Notes: generated by a model from the sequence alone, not told the origin. 64,000 nt of DNA from Polynucleobacter sp. AM-25C3 (GCF_018882335.1 NZ_JACVOS010000003.1:124001-188000); one strand, 5' to 3'; counted from the stretch's first letter, positions 1 through 9,113 are shown. Program-made: numbers and translations.

Positions 1-251
1 CACCAGAAGATTTCATGGGTAACGTAATGGGTGACCTTTCATCCCGTCGCGGTATTTTGCAAGGTATGGATGACATTCCAGGGGGCGGCAAGATCGTTCG
101 CGCGGAAGTGCCATTGGCAGAGATGTTTGGTTACTCAACTGGCTTGCGCTCGTTGACCCAAGGTCGCGCTACCTACACCATGGAATTTAAGCATTATTCC
201 GAAGCACCTAAGAACGTTGCTGAAGCAGTTATGGCTGCTAAAGCGAAGTAA
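1..251 (+). CDS. fusA: Elongation factor G, C-terminal end (partial)
   Basis: This is the last part of elongation factor G, the GTPase that moves tRNA and mRNA through the ribosome. The frame is open from the left edge of the window and ends in TAA. About 82 codons remain, covering the end of domain V; the segments GDLSSRRG and [16 protein letters not shown] match the conserved end of the family. The GTPase domain lies outside the window. It stands 50 bp before tuf, the usual str-operon order, so the two are probably co-transcribed. Confidence 0.96.
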
Positions 252-301
252 TTTATCCACATTATTTTGAATATTGACTAGCTAAAAAGGCAGACAAAAA
301 A

Positions 302-1492
302 ATGGCAAAAGAAAAGTTTGAGCGGACAAAACCGCACGTAAACGTTGGCACCATTGGTCACGTTGACCACGGTAAAACCACATTGACAGCAGCTATTGCT
401 ACTGTGCTCTCTAAGCAATTTGGCGGCGAAGCTAAAGCATACGATCAGATCGATGCTGCTCCAGAAGAAAAAGCACGCGGTATTACGATTAATACAGCAC
501 ACGTTGAGTATGAGACAGCAAATCGTCACTACGCACACGTGGATTGCCCAGGACATGCTGACTACGTCAAGAACATGATTACTGGTGCTGCCCAAATGGA
601 CGGCGCTATTTTGGTTTGCTCTGCAGCTGACGGCCCAATGCCACAAACTCGTGAGCACATCCTCTTGGCACGCCAAGTAGGTGTTCCATACATCATCGTA
701 TTTTTGAACAAATGCGACATGGTTGACGATGCTGAGTTGTTAGAACTCGTAGAAATGGAAGTTCGTGAGCTTTTATCGAAGTACGACTTCCCAGGCGATG
801 ACACTCCAATCATTCATGGTTCTGCTAAGTTAGCCCTTGAAGGCGACGAAGGCCCATTGGGTAAAGAAGCCATCATGAAATTGGCTGATGCCTTAGATAC
901 TTATATCCCAACTCCAGAGCGTGCTATTGATGGTGCGTTCTTGATGCCAGTAGAAGATGTGTTCTCAATCTCTGGTCGCGGTACTGTTGTTACAGGCCGT
1001 ATCGAGCGCGGTATTGTTAAAGTAGGTGAAGAGATCGAAGTAATCGGTATCAAGCCAACCATCAAGACTACTTGTACTGGTGTTGAAATGTTCCGCAAAT
1101 TGCTCGACCAAGGTCAAGCAGGCGATAACGTGGGTATCTTGTTACGCGGCACAAAACGTGAAGAAGTTGAGCGCGGCCAAGTATTGGCTAAGCCAGGTTC
1201 AATCACCCCACATACTCACTTTACAGCCGAGGTTTATATCTTGGGTAAAGACGAAGGTGGTCGTCATACACCATTCTTTAACAACTATCGTCCACAGTTT
1301 TACTTCCGTACTACGGACGTAACTGGTTCAATCGAGTTGCCAAAAGACAAAGAAATGGTTATGCCTGGTGATAACGTCACAATTACCGTCAAACTCATCG
1401 CTCCAATCGCGATGGAAGAAGGTTTACGTTTTGCGATCCGTGAAGGTGGCCGTACTGTTGGCGCCGGCGTGGTTGCAAAGATTTTGGCTTAA
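302..1492 (+). CDS. tuf: Elongation factor Tu
   Basis: EF-Tu delivers aminoacyl-tRNA to the ribosomal A site as a GTP complex. The 396 residues are the normal length. The GTPase P-loop GHVDHGKT is at about residues 19-26, DCPGHADY (switch II) and NKCD (guanine specificity) follow, and the C-terminal beta-barrel domains end in [13 protein letters not shown]. It lies between fusA and rpsJ. Many beta-proteobacteria carry a second, near-identical tuf copy elsewhere; this window shows only this one. A hairpin lies in the 126-bp gap before rpsJ. Confidence 0.99.
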   Translation: MAKEKFERTKPHVNVGTIGHVDHGKTTLTAAIATVLSKQFGGEAKAYDQIDAAPEEKARGITINTAHVEYETANRHYAHVDCPGHADYVKNMITGAAQMDGAILVCSAADGPMPQTREHILLARQVGVPYIIVFLNKCDMVDDAELLELVEMEVRELLSKYDFPGDDTPIIHGSAKLALEGDEGPLGKEAIMKLADALDTYIPTPERAIDGAFLMPVEDVFSISGRGTVVTGRIERGIVKVGEEIEVIGIKPTIKTTCTGVEMFRKLLDQGQAGDNVGILLRGTKREEVERGQVLAKPGSITPHTHFTAEVYILGKDEGGRHTPFFNNYRPQFYFRTTDVTGSIELPKDKEMVMPGDNVTITVKLIAPIAMEEGLRFAIREGGRTVGAGVVAKILA

Positions 1493-1538
1493 TAGTTTTA
1501 GGTATTAATTAGTAATCAATATTTAGCGGTTTGCTAAC

Positions 1539-1567
1539 CGGTGACGTCTGTGCTGCAGATGTCACCG
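1539..1567 (+). promoter_or_regulatory. Hairpin in the tuf-rpsJ spacer
   Basis: The spacer holds a 12-bp stem (1539-1550 with 1556-1567, one G-U pair) closed by a 5-nt loop TGCTG. No T-run follows directly, so it is not a classic intrinsic terminator. It may be an attenuator, an RNase processing site or an autoregulatory leader for the S10 cluster. Stem geometry is seen directly; function is inference. Confidence 0.45.
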
Positions 1568-1618
1568 TGCTCTTTAGATTTATAACGTGGCAGCACCACA
1601 ACGCTCTTTGGAATTAAT

Positions 1619-1930
1619 ATGCAAAACCAAAAAATTCGTATTCGTCTTAAAGCATTTGATTACCGTTTGATCGACCAGTCTGCAGCTGAAATCGTTGATA
1701 CAGCTAAGCGCACTGGTGCTGTTGTTAAGGGTCCAGTACCTTTGCCAACCCGTATCGAGCGTTTTGATATCTTGCGTTCACCACACGTAAACAAGACTTC
1801 ACGTGACCAGTTAGAGATTCGTACCCACCTCCGTTTGATGGATATCGTTGATCCTACAGAGAAAACAGTGGATGCCTTAATGAAATTAGATCTTCCAGCA
1901 GGTGTGGACGTCGAAATTAAGTTGCAGTAA
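1619..1930 (+). CDS. rpsJ: 30S ribosomal protein S10 (NusE)
   Basis: Small-subunit protein of the 30S head that also acts as NusE in transcription antitermination, bridging RNA polymerase and ribosome. The 103-residue length and the sequence [20 protein letters not shown] are typical of the family. The segment [20 protein letters not shown] contains the extended loop of S10. It opens the S10 cluster but is separated from rplC by about 197 bp that contain two inverted repeats, so it may be partly uncoupled from the downstream genes. Confidence 0.99.
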   Translation: MQNQKIRIRLKAFDYRLIDQSAAEIVDTAKRTGAVVKGPVPLPTRIERFDILRSPHVNKTSRDQLEIRTHLRLMDIVDPTEKTVDALMKLDLPAGVDVEIKLQ

Positions 1931-1940
1931 TTTGGTATTT

Positions 1941-1966
1941 CCAGTCTTAGCGCTTGCCAAGACTGG
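1941..1966 (+). promoter_or_regulatory. Hairpin downstream of rpsJ
   Basis: Perfect 8-bp inverted repeat CCAGTCTT (1941-1948) and AAGACTGG (1959-1966) around a 10-nt loop, beginning 10 nt after the rpsJ stop codon. No T-run follows (the next bases are CCTTTCGGG). It could protect the rpsJ 3' end, attenuate transcription or belong to an L4-type autoregulatory leader. Confidence 0.4.
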
Positions 1967-2094
1967 CCTTTCGGGATAGAATCTAAAGCTTCGCTCAATT
2001 ATTTGGGCGAATAATCAGGTGTTATCAGCATTAAAAACGTCGTAACTTATTGATTTAGAAGTACTTTTACTTGTAAATCACTTAAATTAATTTT

Positions 2095-2114
2095 GCCGAC
2101 CAATCGAAGTCGGC
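2095..2114 (+). promoter_or_regulatory. Inverted repeat abutting the rplC ribosome binding site
   Basis: GCCGAC (2095-2100) and GTCGGC (2109-2114) form a perfect 6-bp stem with an 8-nt loop. The stem ends immediately before the GTGGAG ribosome-binding sequence (2115-2120) of rplC. Folding of this stem could affect access to the start site, but no regulator is shown by the sequence. Confidence 0.35.
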
Positions 2115-2127
2115 GTGGAGCATGAAT

Positions 2128-2784
2128 ATGAGCTTAGGCTTAATCGGTCGCAAGATCGGCATGACCCGTCTATTTACGGACGAAGGGGAAGCAATTCCTG
2201 TCACCGTAATTGACGTGAGCGACAACAGAATCGCTCAAATCAAGACCCAGGCAACTGATGGCTATGATGCTATCCAGTTAGCACATGGCACACGTAGAGC
2301 AACTCGCGTTACCAAAGCAATGGCTGGTCACTTCGCCAAAGCGGGTGTGATGGCTGGTAATGGTCTCAACGAATTCCAATTAGATGCTGCAAAAATCGCA
2401 GAAATGACAACAGGCCAAGTAATTCCTGCTGACACTGCATTTGCTGCTGGCCAAAAAGTTGATGTGCAAGGCGTAACGATTGGTAAAGGCTATGCCGGTA
2501 CCATTAAACGTCACCACTTTAAATCTGGTCGTGCATCACACGGTAACTCACGTTCACATAACGTGCCAGGTTCTATCGGTATGGCGCAAGATCCAGGTCG
2601 TGTTTTCCCAGGTAAGCGCATGACAGGCCACCTTGGTGATGAAACGCGTACTGTACAAAATTTAGTCATCGCACGCATTGATGCAGAACGCAATCTCATC
2701 ATGGTTAAAGGCGCTATTCCAGGTGCCCCAGGCGGTAAAGTTATTGTTACTCCAGCGGTGAAGACACCGTTGAAGAAGAAATAA
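2128..2784 (+). CDS. rplC: 50S ribosomal protein L3
   Basis: Early-assembly large-subunit protein near the peptidyl transferase centre. Two in-frame ATGs occur at 2122 and 2128; I chose 2128 because GGAG at 2117-2120 is only 1 nt from the first but 7 nt from the second, and because the family begins [14 protein letters not shown]. The product is 218 residues. The segment [18 protein letters not shown] contains the glutamine that PrmB methylates in E. coli. It is followed by rplD 11 bp later. Confidence 0.98.
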   Translation: MSLGLIGRKIGMTRLFTDEGEAIPVTVIDVSDNRIAQIKTQATDGYDAIQLAHGTRRATRVTKAMAGHFAKAGVMAGNGLNEFQLDAAKIAEMTTGQVIPADTAFAAGQKVDVQGVTIGKGYAGTIKRHHFKSGRASHGNSRSHNVPGSIGMAQDPGRVFPGKRMTGHLGDETRTVQNLVIARIDAERNLIMVKGAIPGAPGGKVIVTPAVKTPLKKK

Positions 2785-2795
2785 GGAGAGCGAAT

Positions 2796-3416
2796 ATGGA
2801 ACTTAAGCTTCTCCAAGATAACGGAACTTTGGGCGCAGGCATTCAAGCCTCACCAGAAGTATTCGAACGTGAATATAACGAAGCATTGGTGCACCAAGTA
2901 GTTGTGGCTTACCAAGCAAATGCACGTAGCGGTAACCGTGCACAAAAAGACCGTGAGCAAGTTAAGCACACAACTAAGAAGCCTTGGCGTCAAAAAGGTA
3001 CTGGTCGTGCACGTGCTGGTATGAGCTCTTCTCCGCTGTGGCGCGGAGGTGGTCGTATATTCCCGAATTCACCTGAAGAAAATTTCAGCCAAAAAGTAAA
3101 CAAGAAAATGTACCGCGCTGGAATGAGATCTATTCTGTCTCAGTTAGCTCGTGAAGGTCGCTTGAATGTTGTTGACCAATTTACTCTTGATGCTCCAAAG
3201 ACTAAAGTTTTAGCTGACAAAGTTAAAGCAATGGGATTGGATTCAGTCTTGATCATCGTTGATCAGGTTAGCGAGAATTTGTACTTGGCATCACGCAACT
3301 TGCATAAGGTTGCTGTATGTGAGCCACAGCACGCTGATCCATTAGCTTTAGTTCAATACAAAAAAGTATTGGTAAGCAAAGCAGCGATCGCAAAAATTGA
3401 GGAGTTGCTGAAATGA
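2796..3416 (+). CDS. rplD: 50S ribosomal protein L4
   Basis: Large-subunit protein whose extended loop lines the exit tunnel. In E. coli it also represses its own S10 operon at transcription and translation. The 206 residues include the tunnel loop [20 protein letters not shown] at about residues 63-82. A strong ribosome binding site (AAGGAGAG) precedes the ATG. The stop codon overlaps the rplW start by four bases (ATGA), which suggests translational coupling. Whether L4 autoregulation operates here cannot be read from the sequence. Confidence 0.99.
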   Translation: MELKLLQDNGTLGAGIQASPEVFEREYNEALVHQVVVAYQANARSGNRAQKDREQVKHTTKKPWRQKGTGRARAGMSSSPLWRGGGRIFPNSPEENFSQKVNKKMYRAGMRSILSQLAREGRLNVVDQFTLDAPKTKVLADKVKAMGLDSVLIIVDQVSENLYLASRNLHKVAVCEPQHADPLALVQYKKVLVSKAAIAKIEELLK

Positions 3417-3727
3417 GCCAAGTCCGTAAAAACGATCACAGCTTGATGAAGGTTCTGCTTGGACCGGTTATCTCTGAAAAAGCCACTATGGTTGCAGAGA
3501 AAAACGAACAAGTGGTATTCCAAGTTACACGCGACGCTAATAAGAGCGATGTGAAACAGGCAGTTGAATTGCTCTTCAAAGTGCAAGTTGACTCTGTTCA
3601 AATCGTAAATCAAAAGGGTAAGCCAAAGCGCTATGGCCGTTTTGAAGGTCGTCGTGACCACACTAAGAAGGCCTACGTTAGCTTGAAACCAGGTCAAGAA
3701 ATTAACTTTGAAGCGGAGGCGAATTAA
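3413..3727 (+). CDS. rplW: 50S ribosomal protein L23
   Basis: Large-subunit protein at the polypeptide exit, where trigger factor and SRP dock. The 104-residue protein starts inside the rplD stop codon (ATGA overlap). The sequence [15 protein letters not shown] near the N-terminus and [20 protein letters not shown] in the arm that contacts 23S rRNA are characteristic. rplB begins 2 bp after the stop, consistent with tight coupling within the S10 operon. Confidence 0.99.
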   Translation: MSQVRKNDHSLMKVLLGPVISEKATMVAEKNEQVVFQVTRDANKSDVKQAVELLFKVQVDSVQIVNQKGKPKRYGRFEGRRDHTKKAYVSLKPGQEINFEAEAN

Positions 3728-3729
3728 TC

Positions 3730-4560
3730 ATGCCTTTGATGAAGACAAAACCGACCTCACCAGGTCGTCGCTCAATGGTCAAGGTGGTAAATCCTGACCT
3801 GCATAAAGGTAAACCTTTTGCAGCGTTGGTAGAGCCACAGTTCCAAAAAGCAGGTCGTAACAATAATGGTCACATCACTACCCGTCATAAAGGTGGTGGT
3901 CATAAGCATCACTATCGTGTTGTTGATTTCAAACGCAACGACAAAGATGGCATTCCAGCAAAAGTAGAGCGCTTGGAATACGATCCAAACCGCAGTGCAA
4001 ATATTGCATTGATCGTGTTTGCTGATGGTGAGCGTCGATACATTCTTGCTGCAAAAGGCATGACTGTTGGTCAGGCATTGATGAGTGGCTCAGAAGCCCC
4101 AATCAAGTCTGGTAACAACTTGCCAATTCGCAACATTCCAGTTGGTAGCACAATTCACTGCGTAGAAATGTTGCCAGGTAAAGGTGCTCAAATCGCACGT
4201 TCCGCTGGTGGCTCTGCAGTGTTATTGGCTCGTGAAGGTGTATACGCTCAGGTGCGCTTGCGCTCTGGTGAAGTACGTCGCATTTTGATCGAATGCCGTG
4301 CCACTATCGGTGAAGTCGGTAATGAAGAGCATAGCTTGCGCGTTATTGGTAAAGCTGGCGCAAATCGCTGGCGTGGTATTCGCCCAACCGTTCGCGGTGT
4401 GGCAATGAACCCAGTAGATCACCCGCACGGTGGTGGTGAAGGTAAGACTGGCGAAGGCCGTGTACCTGTATCCCCATGGGGCACACCAACTAAAGGTTAT
4501 CGTACACGTCGTAACAAGCGTACAACATCGATGATCGTTCAACGCCGTCAGAAGCGCTAA
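3730..4560 (+). CDS. rplB: 50S ribosomal protein L2
   Basis: Universal 23S rRNA-binding protein needed for subunit association and peptidyl transferase activity. It is 276 residues, the normal length. The conserved C-terminal segment [17 protein letters not shown], at about residues 220-236, includes the histidine linked to peptidyl transfer. The N-terminal part has the [15 protein letters not shown]-binding patch. It is followed by rpsS after 20 bp with its own ribosome binding site (AAGGA). Confidence 0.99.
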   Translation: MPLMKTKPTSPGRRSMVKVVNPDLHKGKPFAALVEPQFQKAGRNNNGHITTRHKGGGHKHHYRVVDFKRNDKDGIPAKVERLEYDPNRSANIALIVFADGERRYILAAKGMTVGQALMSGSEAPIKSGNNLPIRNIPVGSTIHCVEMLPGKGAQIARSAGGSAVLLAREGVYAQVRLRSGEVRRILIECRATIGEVGNEEHSLRVIGKAGANRWRGIRPTVRGVAMNPVDHPHGGGEGKTGEGRVPVSPWGTPTKGYRTRRNKRTTSMIVQRRQKR

Positions 4561-4580
4561 GCGATTAAGGAAAAATAGAT

Positions 4581-4859
4581 ATGACACGTTCAGCTAAAAA
4601 AGGCCCATTTTGCGAAGCCAGCTTAGTAAATAAAGTTGAAGTCGCACAAGCCAACAAAGACAAAAAGCCGATTAAAACTTGGTCACGCCGTTCAACAATC
4701 CTCCCAGACTTTATTGGTCTGACGATTGCTGTACATAACGGTCGTCAACACGTTCCGGTATATGTATCAGAAAACATGGTGGGTCATAAGTTAGGCGAAT
4801 TTGCCTTGACCCGTACTTTCAAAGGTCACGCTGCTGACAAGAAAGTAACGAAGAAGTAA
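4581..4859 (+). CDS. rpsS: 30S ribosomal protein S19
   Basis: 30S head protein that forms a complex with S13 and contacts the A-site finger. The 92 residues begin [20 protein letters not shown], the standard N-terminus, and include the conserved [20 protein letters not shown] segment and the C-terminal [16 protein letters not shown]. It sits in the usual place between rplB and rplV, with 10 bp to the inferred rplV start. Confidence 0.99.
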   Translation: MTRSAKKGPFCEASLVNKVEVAQANKDKKPIKTWSRRSTILPDFIGLTIAVHNGRQHVPVYVSENMVGHKLGEFALTRTFKGHAADKKVTKK

Positions 4860-4869
4860 GGGGATGATG

Positions 4870-5199
4870 ATGGAAGTTAAAGCTATTCACAAAGGCGCCC
4901 GCATTTCTGCGCAAAAGACACGTTTGGTCGCTGACCAGATTCGTGGTTTGCCAATTGCACGCGCATTGAACATTTTGAATTTCAGCCCCAAGAAAGCTGC
5001 CTTCATTGTGAAAAAAGTTGTTGAGTCCGCAATGGCCAATGCTGAACACAATAAGGGTGCTGATATTGATGAGCTCAAGGTTTCAACAATTATTGTTGAT
5101 AAAGGTACTTCCTTGAAGCGCTTCACAGCACGTGCTAAGGGTCGTGGCAATCAAATCGAAAAACAAACATGTCACATTACCGTGACCTTGAGTAACTAA
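4870..5199 (+). CDS. rplV: 50S ribosomal protein L22
   Basis: Large-subunit protein whose beta-hairpin lines the exit tunnel near L4; changes there give macrolide resistance in other bacteria. Three consecutive ATGs lie at 4864, 4867 and 4870. I chose the last because AAGGGG (4858-4863) is then 6 nt away and the family starts [13 protein letters not shown]. The product is 109 residues. The hairpin part is [18 protein letters not shown] near the C-terminus. rpsC follows after 8 bp. Confidence 0.97.
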   Translation: MEVKAIHKGARISAQKTRLVADQIRGLPIARALNILNFSPKKAAFIVKKVVESAMANAEHNKGADIDELKVSTIIVDKGTSLKRFTARAKGRGNQIEKQTCHITVTLSN

Positions 5200-5207
5200 G
5201 GAAAGAT

Positions 5208-6029
5208 ATGGGACAAAAGATAAACCCAACCGGATTCCGACTCTCGGTAACGAAGAACTGGACATCAAAGTGGTATGCAAACAATACTGATTTTGCAAAG
5301 ATGCTCAAAGAGGACGTAGATGTCCGCATCTATCTCAAGAAGAAGTTGAAAAATGCATCCGTAAGTAAAGTGATTATTGAGCGTCCTGCAAAGAATGCAC
5401 GGATCACTATTTATAGCTCACGCCCTGGTGTTGTGATCGGTAAAAAAGGTGAAGATATTGAAGTGCTCCGTCGTGAGCTCCAGAAGCGTATGGGCGTTCC
5501 AGTCCATGTGAACATCGAAGAAATTCGTAAGCCTGAAGTTGATGCTCAATTGATCGCTGACTCTATTACTCAACAGCTCGAGAAGCGAATCATGTTCCGT
5601 CGTGCAATGAAGCGTGCAATGCAAAATGCAATGCGCCTTGGTGCACAAGGAATCAAGATCATGTCTTCTGGTCGTTTGAACGGTGCTGAAATTGCACGTC
5701 GCGAATGGTACCGTGAAGGTCGTGTTCCACTTCATACATTGAAGGCTGATATTGATTACGCAACTTCAGAAGCGGAAACAACATACGGCATCATCGGTGT
5801 AAAAGTTTGGGTATACAAAGGCGATACATTAGGTCGTGGTGCTGATGCTCCAGCAGTAACAGCAGAACCAGCGGCTGATGAGAAGAAGCCACGTCGCGCA
5901 CCCGCTAAAACAACCGCACGTAAACCAGCGGCTGACAGCAAGCCATTAGTTGCTTCTAAGCCAGCAGTGAAGCGTGCACCGAAAGCCGTAGAAGCCGTAA
6001 GTGCTGAAGCGCAGAAGTCAGGAGAGTAA
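5208..6029 (+). CDS. rpsC: 30S ribosomal protein S3 with a long basic/Ala-rich tail
   Basis: 30S head protein at the mRNA entry channel with helicase activity. The KH domain ([20 protein letters not shown] at about residues 70-90) and the C-terminal S3 domain ([20 protein letters not shown]) are intact. The core ends near residue 210. A 63-residue tail rich in Ala, Lys, Pro and Arg follows, making the protein 273 residues against 233 in E. coli. The tail looks disordered; extended S3 tails are known in other bacteria. rplP begins 2 bp after the stop. Confidence 0.98.
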   Translation: MGQKINPTGFRLSVTKNWTSKWYANNTDFAKMLKEDVDVRIYLKKKLKNASVSKVIIERPAKNARITIYSSRPGVVIGKKGEDIEVLRRELQKRMGVPVHVNIEEIRKPEVDAQLIADSITQQLEKRIMFRRAMKRAMQNAMRLGAQGIKIMSSGRLNGAEIARREWYREGRVPLHTLKADIDYATSEAETTYGIIGVKVWVYKGDTLGRGADAPAVTAEPAADEKKPRRAPAKTTARKPAADSKPLVASKPAVKRAPKAVEAVSAEAQKSGE

Positions 6030-6031
6030 GC

Positions 6032-6445
6032 ATGCTACAACCAAAGCGTCGTAAGTATCGCAAGGAACAAAAGGGACGTAACACTGGCGTGGCAACACGC
6101 GGTAGTTCAGTAGCCTTTGGTGACTTTGGATTGAAGGCTATTGGCCGCGGTCGTTTGACTGCACGTCAGATTGAATCTGCACGTCGCGCAATGACCCGTC
6201 ACATTAAGCGTGGTGGTCGTATCTGGATTCGTATTTTCCCAGACAAGCCAATTTCACAAAAGCCAGCTGAAGTACGTATGGGTAACGGTAAAGGTAATCC
6301 AGAGTACTACGTAGCAGAAATTCAACCAGGCAAGATTTTGTACGAGATGGATGGCGTGGATGAAACTTTGGCGCGCGAAGCTTTCAAGCTTGCTGCAGCT
6401 AAGTTGCCATTGCAAACCACTTTCGTGATTCGCCACTTAGGTTGA
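6032..6445 (+). CDS. rplP: 50S ribosomal protein L16
   Basis: Large-subunit protein that organises the A-site tRNA binding region. The 137 residues begin [19 protein letters not shown] and carry the conserved [19 protein letters not shown] and [16 protein letters not shown] segments; the latter includes the arginine that is hydroxylated in some bacteria. The usual length is 136-138. It starts 2 bp after rpsC and is followed by rpmC, whose ATG lies 14 bp after the stop. Confidence 0.99.
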   Translation: MLQPKRRKYRKEQKGRNTGVATRGSSVAFGDFGLKAIGRGRLTARQIESARRAMTRHIKRGGRIWIRIFPDKPISQKPAEVRMGNGKGNPEYYVAEIQPGKILYEMDGVDETLAREAFKLAAAKLPLQTTFVIRHLG

Positions 6446-6459
6446 TCGGGATAGAGATT

Positions 6460-6654
6460 ATGAAAAAGACAGAATTAGCATCCAAAGATCTGGTTGCCTT
6501 AAATGCAGAATTAACAGAGCTCTTGAAGACTAGCTTCAAGCTCCGTATGCAAAAAGGCACTCAGCAACTCACCAATACCAGCCAATTGGGTAAGACTAAG
6601 CGTGAAATTGCTCGCGTAAAGACTTTTATCACCCAAAAAACTGCACAGAAATAA
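6460..6654 (+). CDS. rpmC: 50S ribosomal protein L29
   Basis: Small protein at the exit tunnel next to L23. The frame can be extended upstream to 6442, inside the end of rplP, but the ATG at 6460 gives [20 protein letters not shown], the normal family start, and 64 residues. A GGG-ATAGAG stretch (6448-6456) could serve as ribosome binding site. The two-helix fold is indicated by the coiled heptads in residues 8-60, including the conserved [14 protein letters not shown] turn. It is followed by rpsQ after 12 bp. Confidence 0.97.
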   Translation: MKKTELASKDLVALNAELTELLKTSFKLRMQKGTQQLTNTSQLGKTKREIARVKTFITQKTAQK

Positions 6655-6666
6655 GGAAAAAGGGAT

Positions 6667-6936
6667 ATGACAGAATTATCTAAACCCTTGCGCCGCACCC
6701 TTGTGGGTCGTGTCGTTAGCGACAAAATGCAAAAAACTGTGACTGTGCTAGTTGAGCGCCAAGTAAAACATGCGCTTTATGGCAAATATGTTGGACAGTC
6801 CAAAAAATACCACGCTCATGACGAGGCTGGCCAATACAAGATGGGTGACACCGTTGAAATTGCTGAATCTAGGCCAATTTCACGCACTAAATCTTGGGTT
6901 GTAACCCGTTTAGTTCAAGAATCAAAGGGTATTTAA
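6667..6936 (+). CDS. rpsQ: 30S ribosomal protein S17
   Basis: 16S rRNA-binding assembly protein with an OB fold. The 89 residues contain [20 protein letters not shown] and the conserved YHAHDE and [17 protein letters not shown] segments. It is the last gene of the S10 part. The 186 bp to rplN contain a terminator-like hairpin, a candidate promoter and two further hairpins, matching the S10/spc boundary known from E. coli. Confidence 0.99.
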   Translation: MTELSKPLRRTLVGRVVSDKMQKTVTVLVERQVKHALYGKYVGQSKKYHAHDEAGQYKMGDTVEIAESRPISRTKSWVVTRLVQESKGI

Positions 6937-6945
6937 AGAAATACT

Positions 6946-6984
6946 AGGGATTTTGGCAAAAATACTTGCCAGATCCCTGTTTTT
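6946..6984 (+). terminator. Terminator-like hairpin at the S10/spc boundary
   Basis: AGGGAT (6946-6951) pairs with ATCCCT (6973-6978) and TGGCAA (6954-6959) with TTGCCA (6966-6971), with a small TT/G internal loop and a 6-nt apical loop. A run of five T (6980-6984) follows one base after the stem. This has the layout of an intrinsic terminator for the S10 transcript; it may be leaky, since the spc genes follow. Confidence 0.65.
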
Positions 6985-6995
6985 CGTAGTAAGAT
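6966..6995 (+). promoter_or_regulatory. Candidate spc operon promoter
   Basis: TTGCCA (6966-6971, one mismatch to the sigma-70 -35 box) and TAAGAT (6990-6995, two mismatches to the -10 box) are 18 nt apart. The -35 box is the 3' arm of the preceding terminator-like hairpin, so terminator and promoter overlap. A start near 7002 would give a leader of about 120 nt before rplN. The E. coli spc promoter lies at the same gene boundary. Confidence 0.5.
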
Positions 6996-7000
6996 AGAAG

Positions 7001-7036
7001 GCTTCTCTGGTTTTATTGGGAGAAGCAGTGTTTTTT
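7001..7036 (+). promoter_or_regulatory. Hairpin plus T-run in the spc leader
   Basis: GCTTCTC (7001-7007) and GAGAAGC (7020-7026) form a perfect 7-bp stem with a 12-nt loop, and six T (7031-7036) follow four bases later. If transcription starts near 7002, this stem would be at the very 5' end of the spc mRNA. It could attenuate transcription or stabilise the 5' end. Confidence 0.4.
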
Positions 7037-7046
7037 CATTAATTCC

Positions 7047-7070
7047 GGGTTTTAGCTTTCGTTAAAACCC
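7047..7070 (+). promoter_or_regulatory. Second hairpin in the spc leader
   Basis: GGGTTTTA (7047-7054) and TAAAACCC (7063-7070) form a perfect 8-bp stem, extendable by one G-U pair, around CTTTCG. It lies about 50 nt before the rplN start codon. No T-run follows. Function unknown; a leader regulatory element is one possibility. Confidence 0.4.
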
Positions 7071-7122
7071 CTAGACGGAACCAAGACTGTTTGCCTTTGG
7101 CTAACAAGTTGGGGATTAGAAA

Positions 7123-7491
7123 ATGATTCAGACCGAAAGTAGATTGCAGGTCGCCGATAACACAGGCGCCAGTGAAGTTTTGTGCATCAAGGTATTGGGC
7201 GGCTCTAAGCGTCGTTACGCCAGTATCGGTGATGTCATTAAAGTGACTGTAAAGTCTGCTGCTCCACGTGGCCGTGTAAAAAAAGGTGACATTTATAACG
7301 CCGTAGTAGTGAGAACTGCTAAGGGTGTTCGCCGTCCAGATGGTTCATTGATTAAGTTCGATGGCAACGCTGCGGTATTGCTCAACGCTAAGTTAGAGCC
7401 AATTGGCACACGTATCTTTGGACCAGTCACACGCGAATTGCGTACTGAAAAGTTCATGAAGATCGTTTCTCTCGCCCCCGAAGTTATTTAA
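7123..7491 (+). CDS. rplN: 50S ribosomal protein L14
   Basis: Large-subunit protein at the 30S interface, contacting 16S rRNA and the silencing factor RsfS. The 122-residue length is universal. It begins [20 protein letters not shown] and ends [18 protein letters not shown], both diagnostic. It opens the spc cluster after a 186-bp spacer with a candidate promoter and leader hairpins. The ribosome binding site is probably GGGGA at 7112-7116. Confidence 0.99.
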   Translation: MIQTESRLQVADNTGASEVLCIKVLGGSKRRYASIGDVIKVTVKSAAPRGRVKKGDIYNAVVVRTAKGVRRPDGSLIKFDGNAAVLLNAKLEPIGTRIFGPVTRELRTEKFMKIVSLAPEVI

Positions 7492-7500
7492 GAGGCTGAT

Positions 7501-7809
7501 ATGAAAAAGATTCGTAAAGGTGATTCCGTAGTTCTGTTGACTGGCCGCGATAAGGGCAAGCAAGGAACTGTTACAGCTGTCCTCGAGAACAAATTAGTGA
7601 TCGAAGGCGTAAATATTTATAAAAAGAGCGTTAAGCCAAATCCAGCAGCCGGTGTTACTGGCGGCATGATTGACAAGACGATGCCTGTTCACATTTCTAA
7701 TGTGGCTGTGGTTGACGGTAACGGCAAACCATCACGTGTTGGTATCAAACTCGTTGACGGTAAAAAGCAGCGTTTCCTCAAAACCACTGGCGCAACTTTA
7801 AGCGCATAA
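7501..7809 (+). CDS. rplX: 50S ribosomal protein L24
   Basis: Assembly-initiator protein that binds the 5' part of 23S rRNA. The 102 residues contain the KOW motif ([19 protein letters not shown], residues 6-24) and the conserved [20 protein letters not shown] loop. It sits 9 bp after rplN and 16 bp before rplE. In E. coli the rplX-rplE junction carries the S8 translational repressor site; I could not recognise such a site here by eye. Confidence 0.99.
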   Translation: MKKIRKGDSVVLLTGRDKGKQGTVTAVLENKLVIEGVNIYKKSVKPNPAAGVTGGMIDKTMPVHISNVAVVDGNGKPSRVGIKLVDGKKQRFLKTTGATLSA

Positions 7810-7825
7810 GGGTCACGGAGAAATT

Positions 7826-8368
7826 ATGAGCACACGTTTTCAAGAACACTACCAAGCTAAAGTTGTTGCTGATTTGATCGCCAAATTTGGCTACAAGTCA
7901 GTAATGGAAGTTCCACGTATCACTAAGGTTACCCTGAACATGGGCTTGGGCGATGCAGTGAACGACAAGAAAATTATCGAAAATGCAGTTGGTGATTTGA
8001 CTAAAGTAGCAGGTCAAAAACCAGTTGTAACCAAAGCGAAAAAAGCGATTGCTGGTTTCAAAATTCGCCAAGGCTACCCAATCGGTGCCATGGTGACATT
8101 GCGCGGACAGCGCATGTACGAATTTTTAGATCGTTTCGTTACTGTTGCTTTGCCACGCGTACGTGACTTCCGCGGAATTTCCGGTAAGGCATTTGACGGC
8201 CGTGGTAACTACAACATCGGCGTTAAAGAGCAAATCATTTTCCCTGAAATCGAATACGACAAGATTGATGCCCTCCGTGGTCTCAATATCAGTATTACGA
8301 CGACCGCTAAGACTGACGAAGAAGCAAAAGCTTTGTTGGCAGCGTTCAAATTCCCTTTCCGCAATTAA
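7826..8368 (+). CDS. rplE: 50S ribosomal protein L5
   Basis: 5S rRNA-binding protein of the central protuberance that contacts P-site tRNA and S13. The 180 residues include [20 protein letters not shown], the [19 protein letters not shown] segment and the C-terminal [20 protein letters not shown] part. Length is normal. A GGAG ribosome binding site precedes the ATG. rpsN follows after 9 bp. Confidence 0.99.
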   Translation: MSTRFQEHYQAKVVADLIAKFGYKSVMEVPRITKVTLNMGLGDAVNDKKIIENAVGDLTKVAGQKPVVTKAKKAIAGFKIRQGYPIGAMVTLRGQRMYEFLDRFVTVALPRVRDFRGISGKAFDGRGNYNIGVKEQIIFPEIEYDKIDALRGLNISITTTAKTDEEAKALLAAFKFPFRN

Positions 8369-8377
8369 GAGGCTAAC

Positions 8378-8683
8378 GTGGCAAAACTATCCCTAATTGA
8401 GCGCGAGAATAAGCGCGCAAAAACTGTAGAGAAGTACGCTGTAAAGCGTGCTGAACTCAAGGCAATCATTGCTGATCAATCACGCAGTGATGAAGAGCGC
8501 TATGAGGCTCGCTTGAAGCTACAGGCACTTCCACGTAACGCAAGCCCGATTCGTCAAAGAAATCGTTGTTCATTAACCGGTCGTCCACGTGGCACATTCC
8601 GTAAGTTTGGTTTGGCTCGTAGCAAGATTCGTGAAATCGCCTTCCGTGGCGAAATCCCCGGTTTAACCAAGGCCAGCTGGTAA
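8378..8683 (+). CDS. rpsN: 30S ribosomal protein S14 (zinc-free form)
   Basis: 30S head protein. The start is GTG at 8378, preceded by AGAGG (8368-8372). The 101-residue product is the long form of S14, without the CxxC zinc ribbon of the short type. The C-terminal segment [20 protein letters not shown] is diagnostic. It lies between rplE and rpsH, the standard spc order. A single-type rpsN without a zinc-free paralogue nearby suggests no zinc-dependent switching at this locus. Confidence 0.98.
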   Translation: MAKLSLIERENKRAKTVEKYAVKRAELKAIIADQSRSDEERYEARLKLQALPRNASPIRQRNRCSLTGRPRGTFRKFGLARSKIREIAFRGEIPGLTKASW

Positions 8684-8707
8684 GCGGCGAAAGAATTAGG
8701 AGAACTC

Positions 8708-9103
8708 ATGAGTATCAGCGATCCAATCGCCGACATGTTGACAAGGATCCGCAATGCGCAAGCAGTGCAGAAACCCGTAGTCTTGATGCCGTCGTCAAAA
8801 GTTAAAGTAGCTATTGCAAAAGTCTTGCAGGATGAAGGTTATATTGATAGTTTTGAAATCAAAGGTGAAGCAGCTAAGCCAGTGCTACACATTGAACTCA
8901 AATACTATGCAGGCCGCCCTGTAATTGAGCGCATTGACCGTGTTTCAACACCAAGTCTGCGTATCTACAAAGGCCGCCACGACATTCCAGAAGTAATGAA
9001 TGGCTTGGGCATTGCAATTATTTCAACCCCACAAGGCGTAATGACAGACCGCAAAGCCCGTGCAAACGGCGTTGGTGGCGAAGTTATTTGCTACGTCGCG
9101 TAA
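8708..9103 (+). CDS. rpsH: 30S ribosomal protein S8
   Basis: 16S rRNA-binding assembly protein of the platform; in E. coli it represses spc operon translation. The 131 residues begin [18 protein letters not shown], and the C-terminal domain [20 protein letters not shown] includes the RNA-binding loop. AGGAG at 8698-8702 is the ribosome binding site. rplF follows after 10 bp. Confidence 0.99.
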   Translation: MSISDPIADMLTRIRNAQAVQKPVVLMPSSKVKVAIAKVLQDEGYIDSFEIKGEAAKPVLHIELKYYAGRPVIERIDRVSTPSLRIYKGRHDIPEVMNGLGIAIISTPQGVMTDRKARANGVGGEVICYVA

Positions 9104-9113
9104 GGAGAGAAAT

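Noticed and set aside
278-676. 132-residue open frame antisense to tuf
   Set aside because: It overlaps the real tuf gene, has a low-quality composition rich in Cys, and no ribosome binding site; a shadow of biased codon use.
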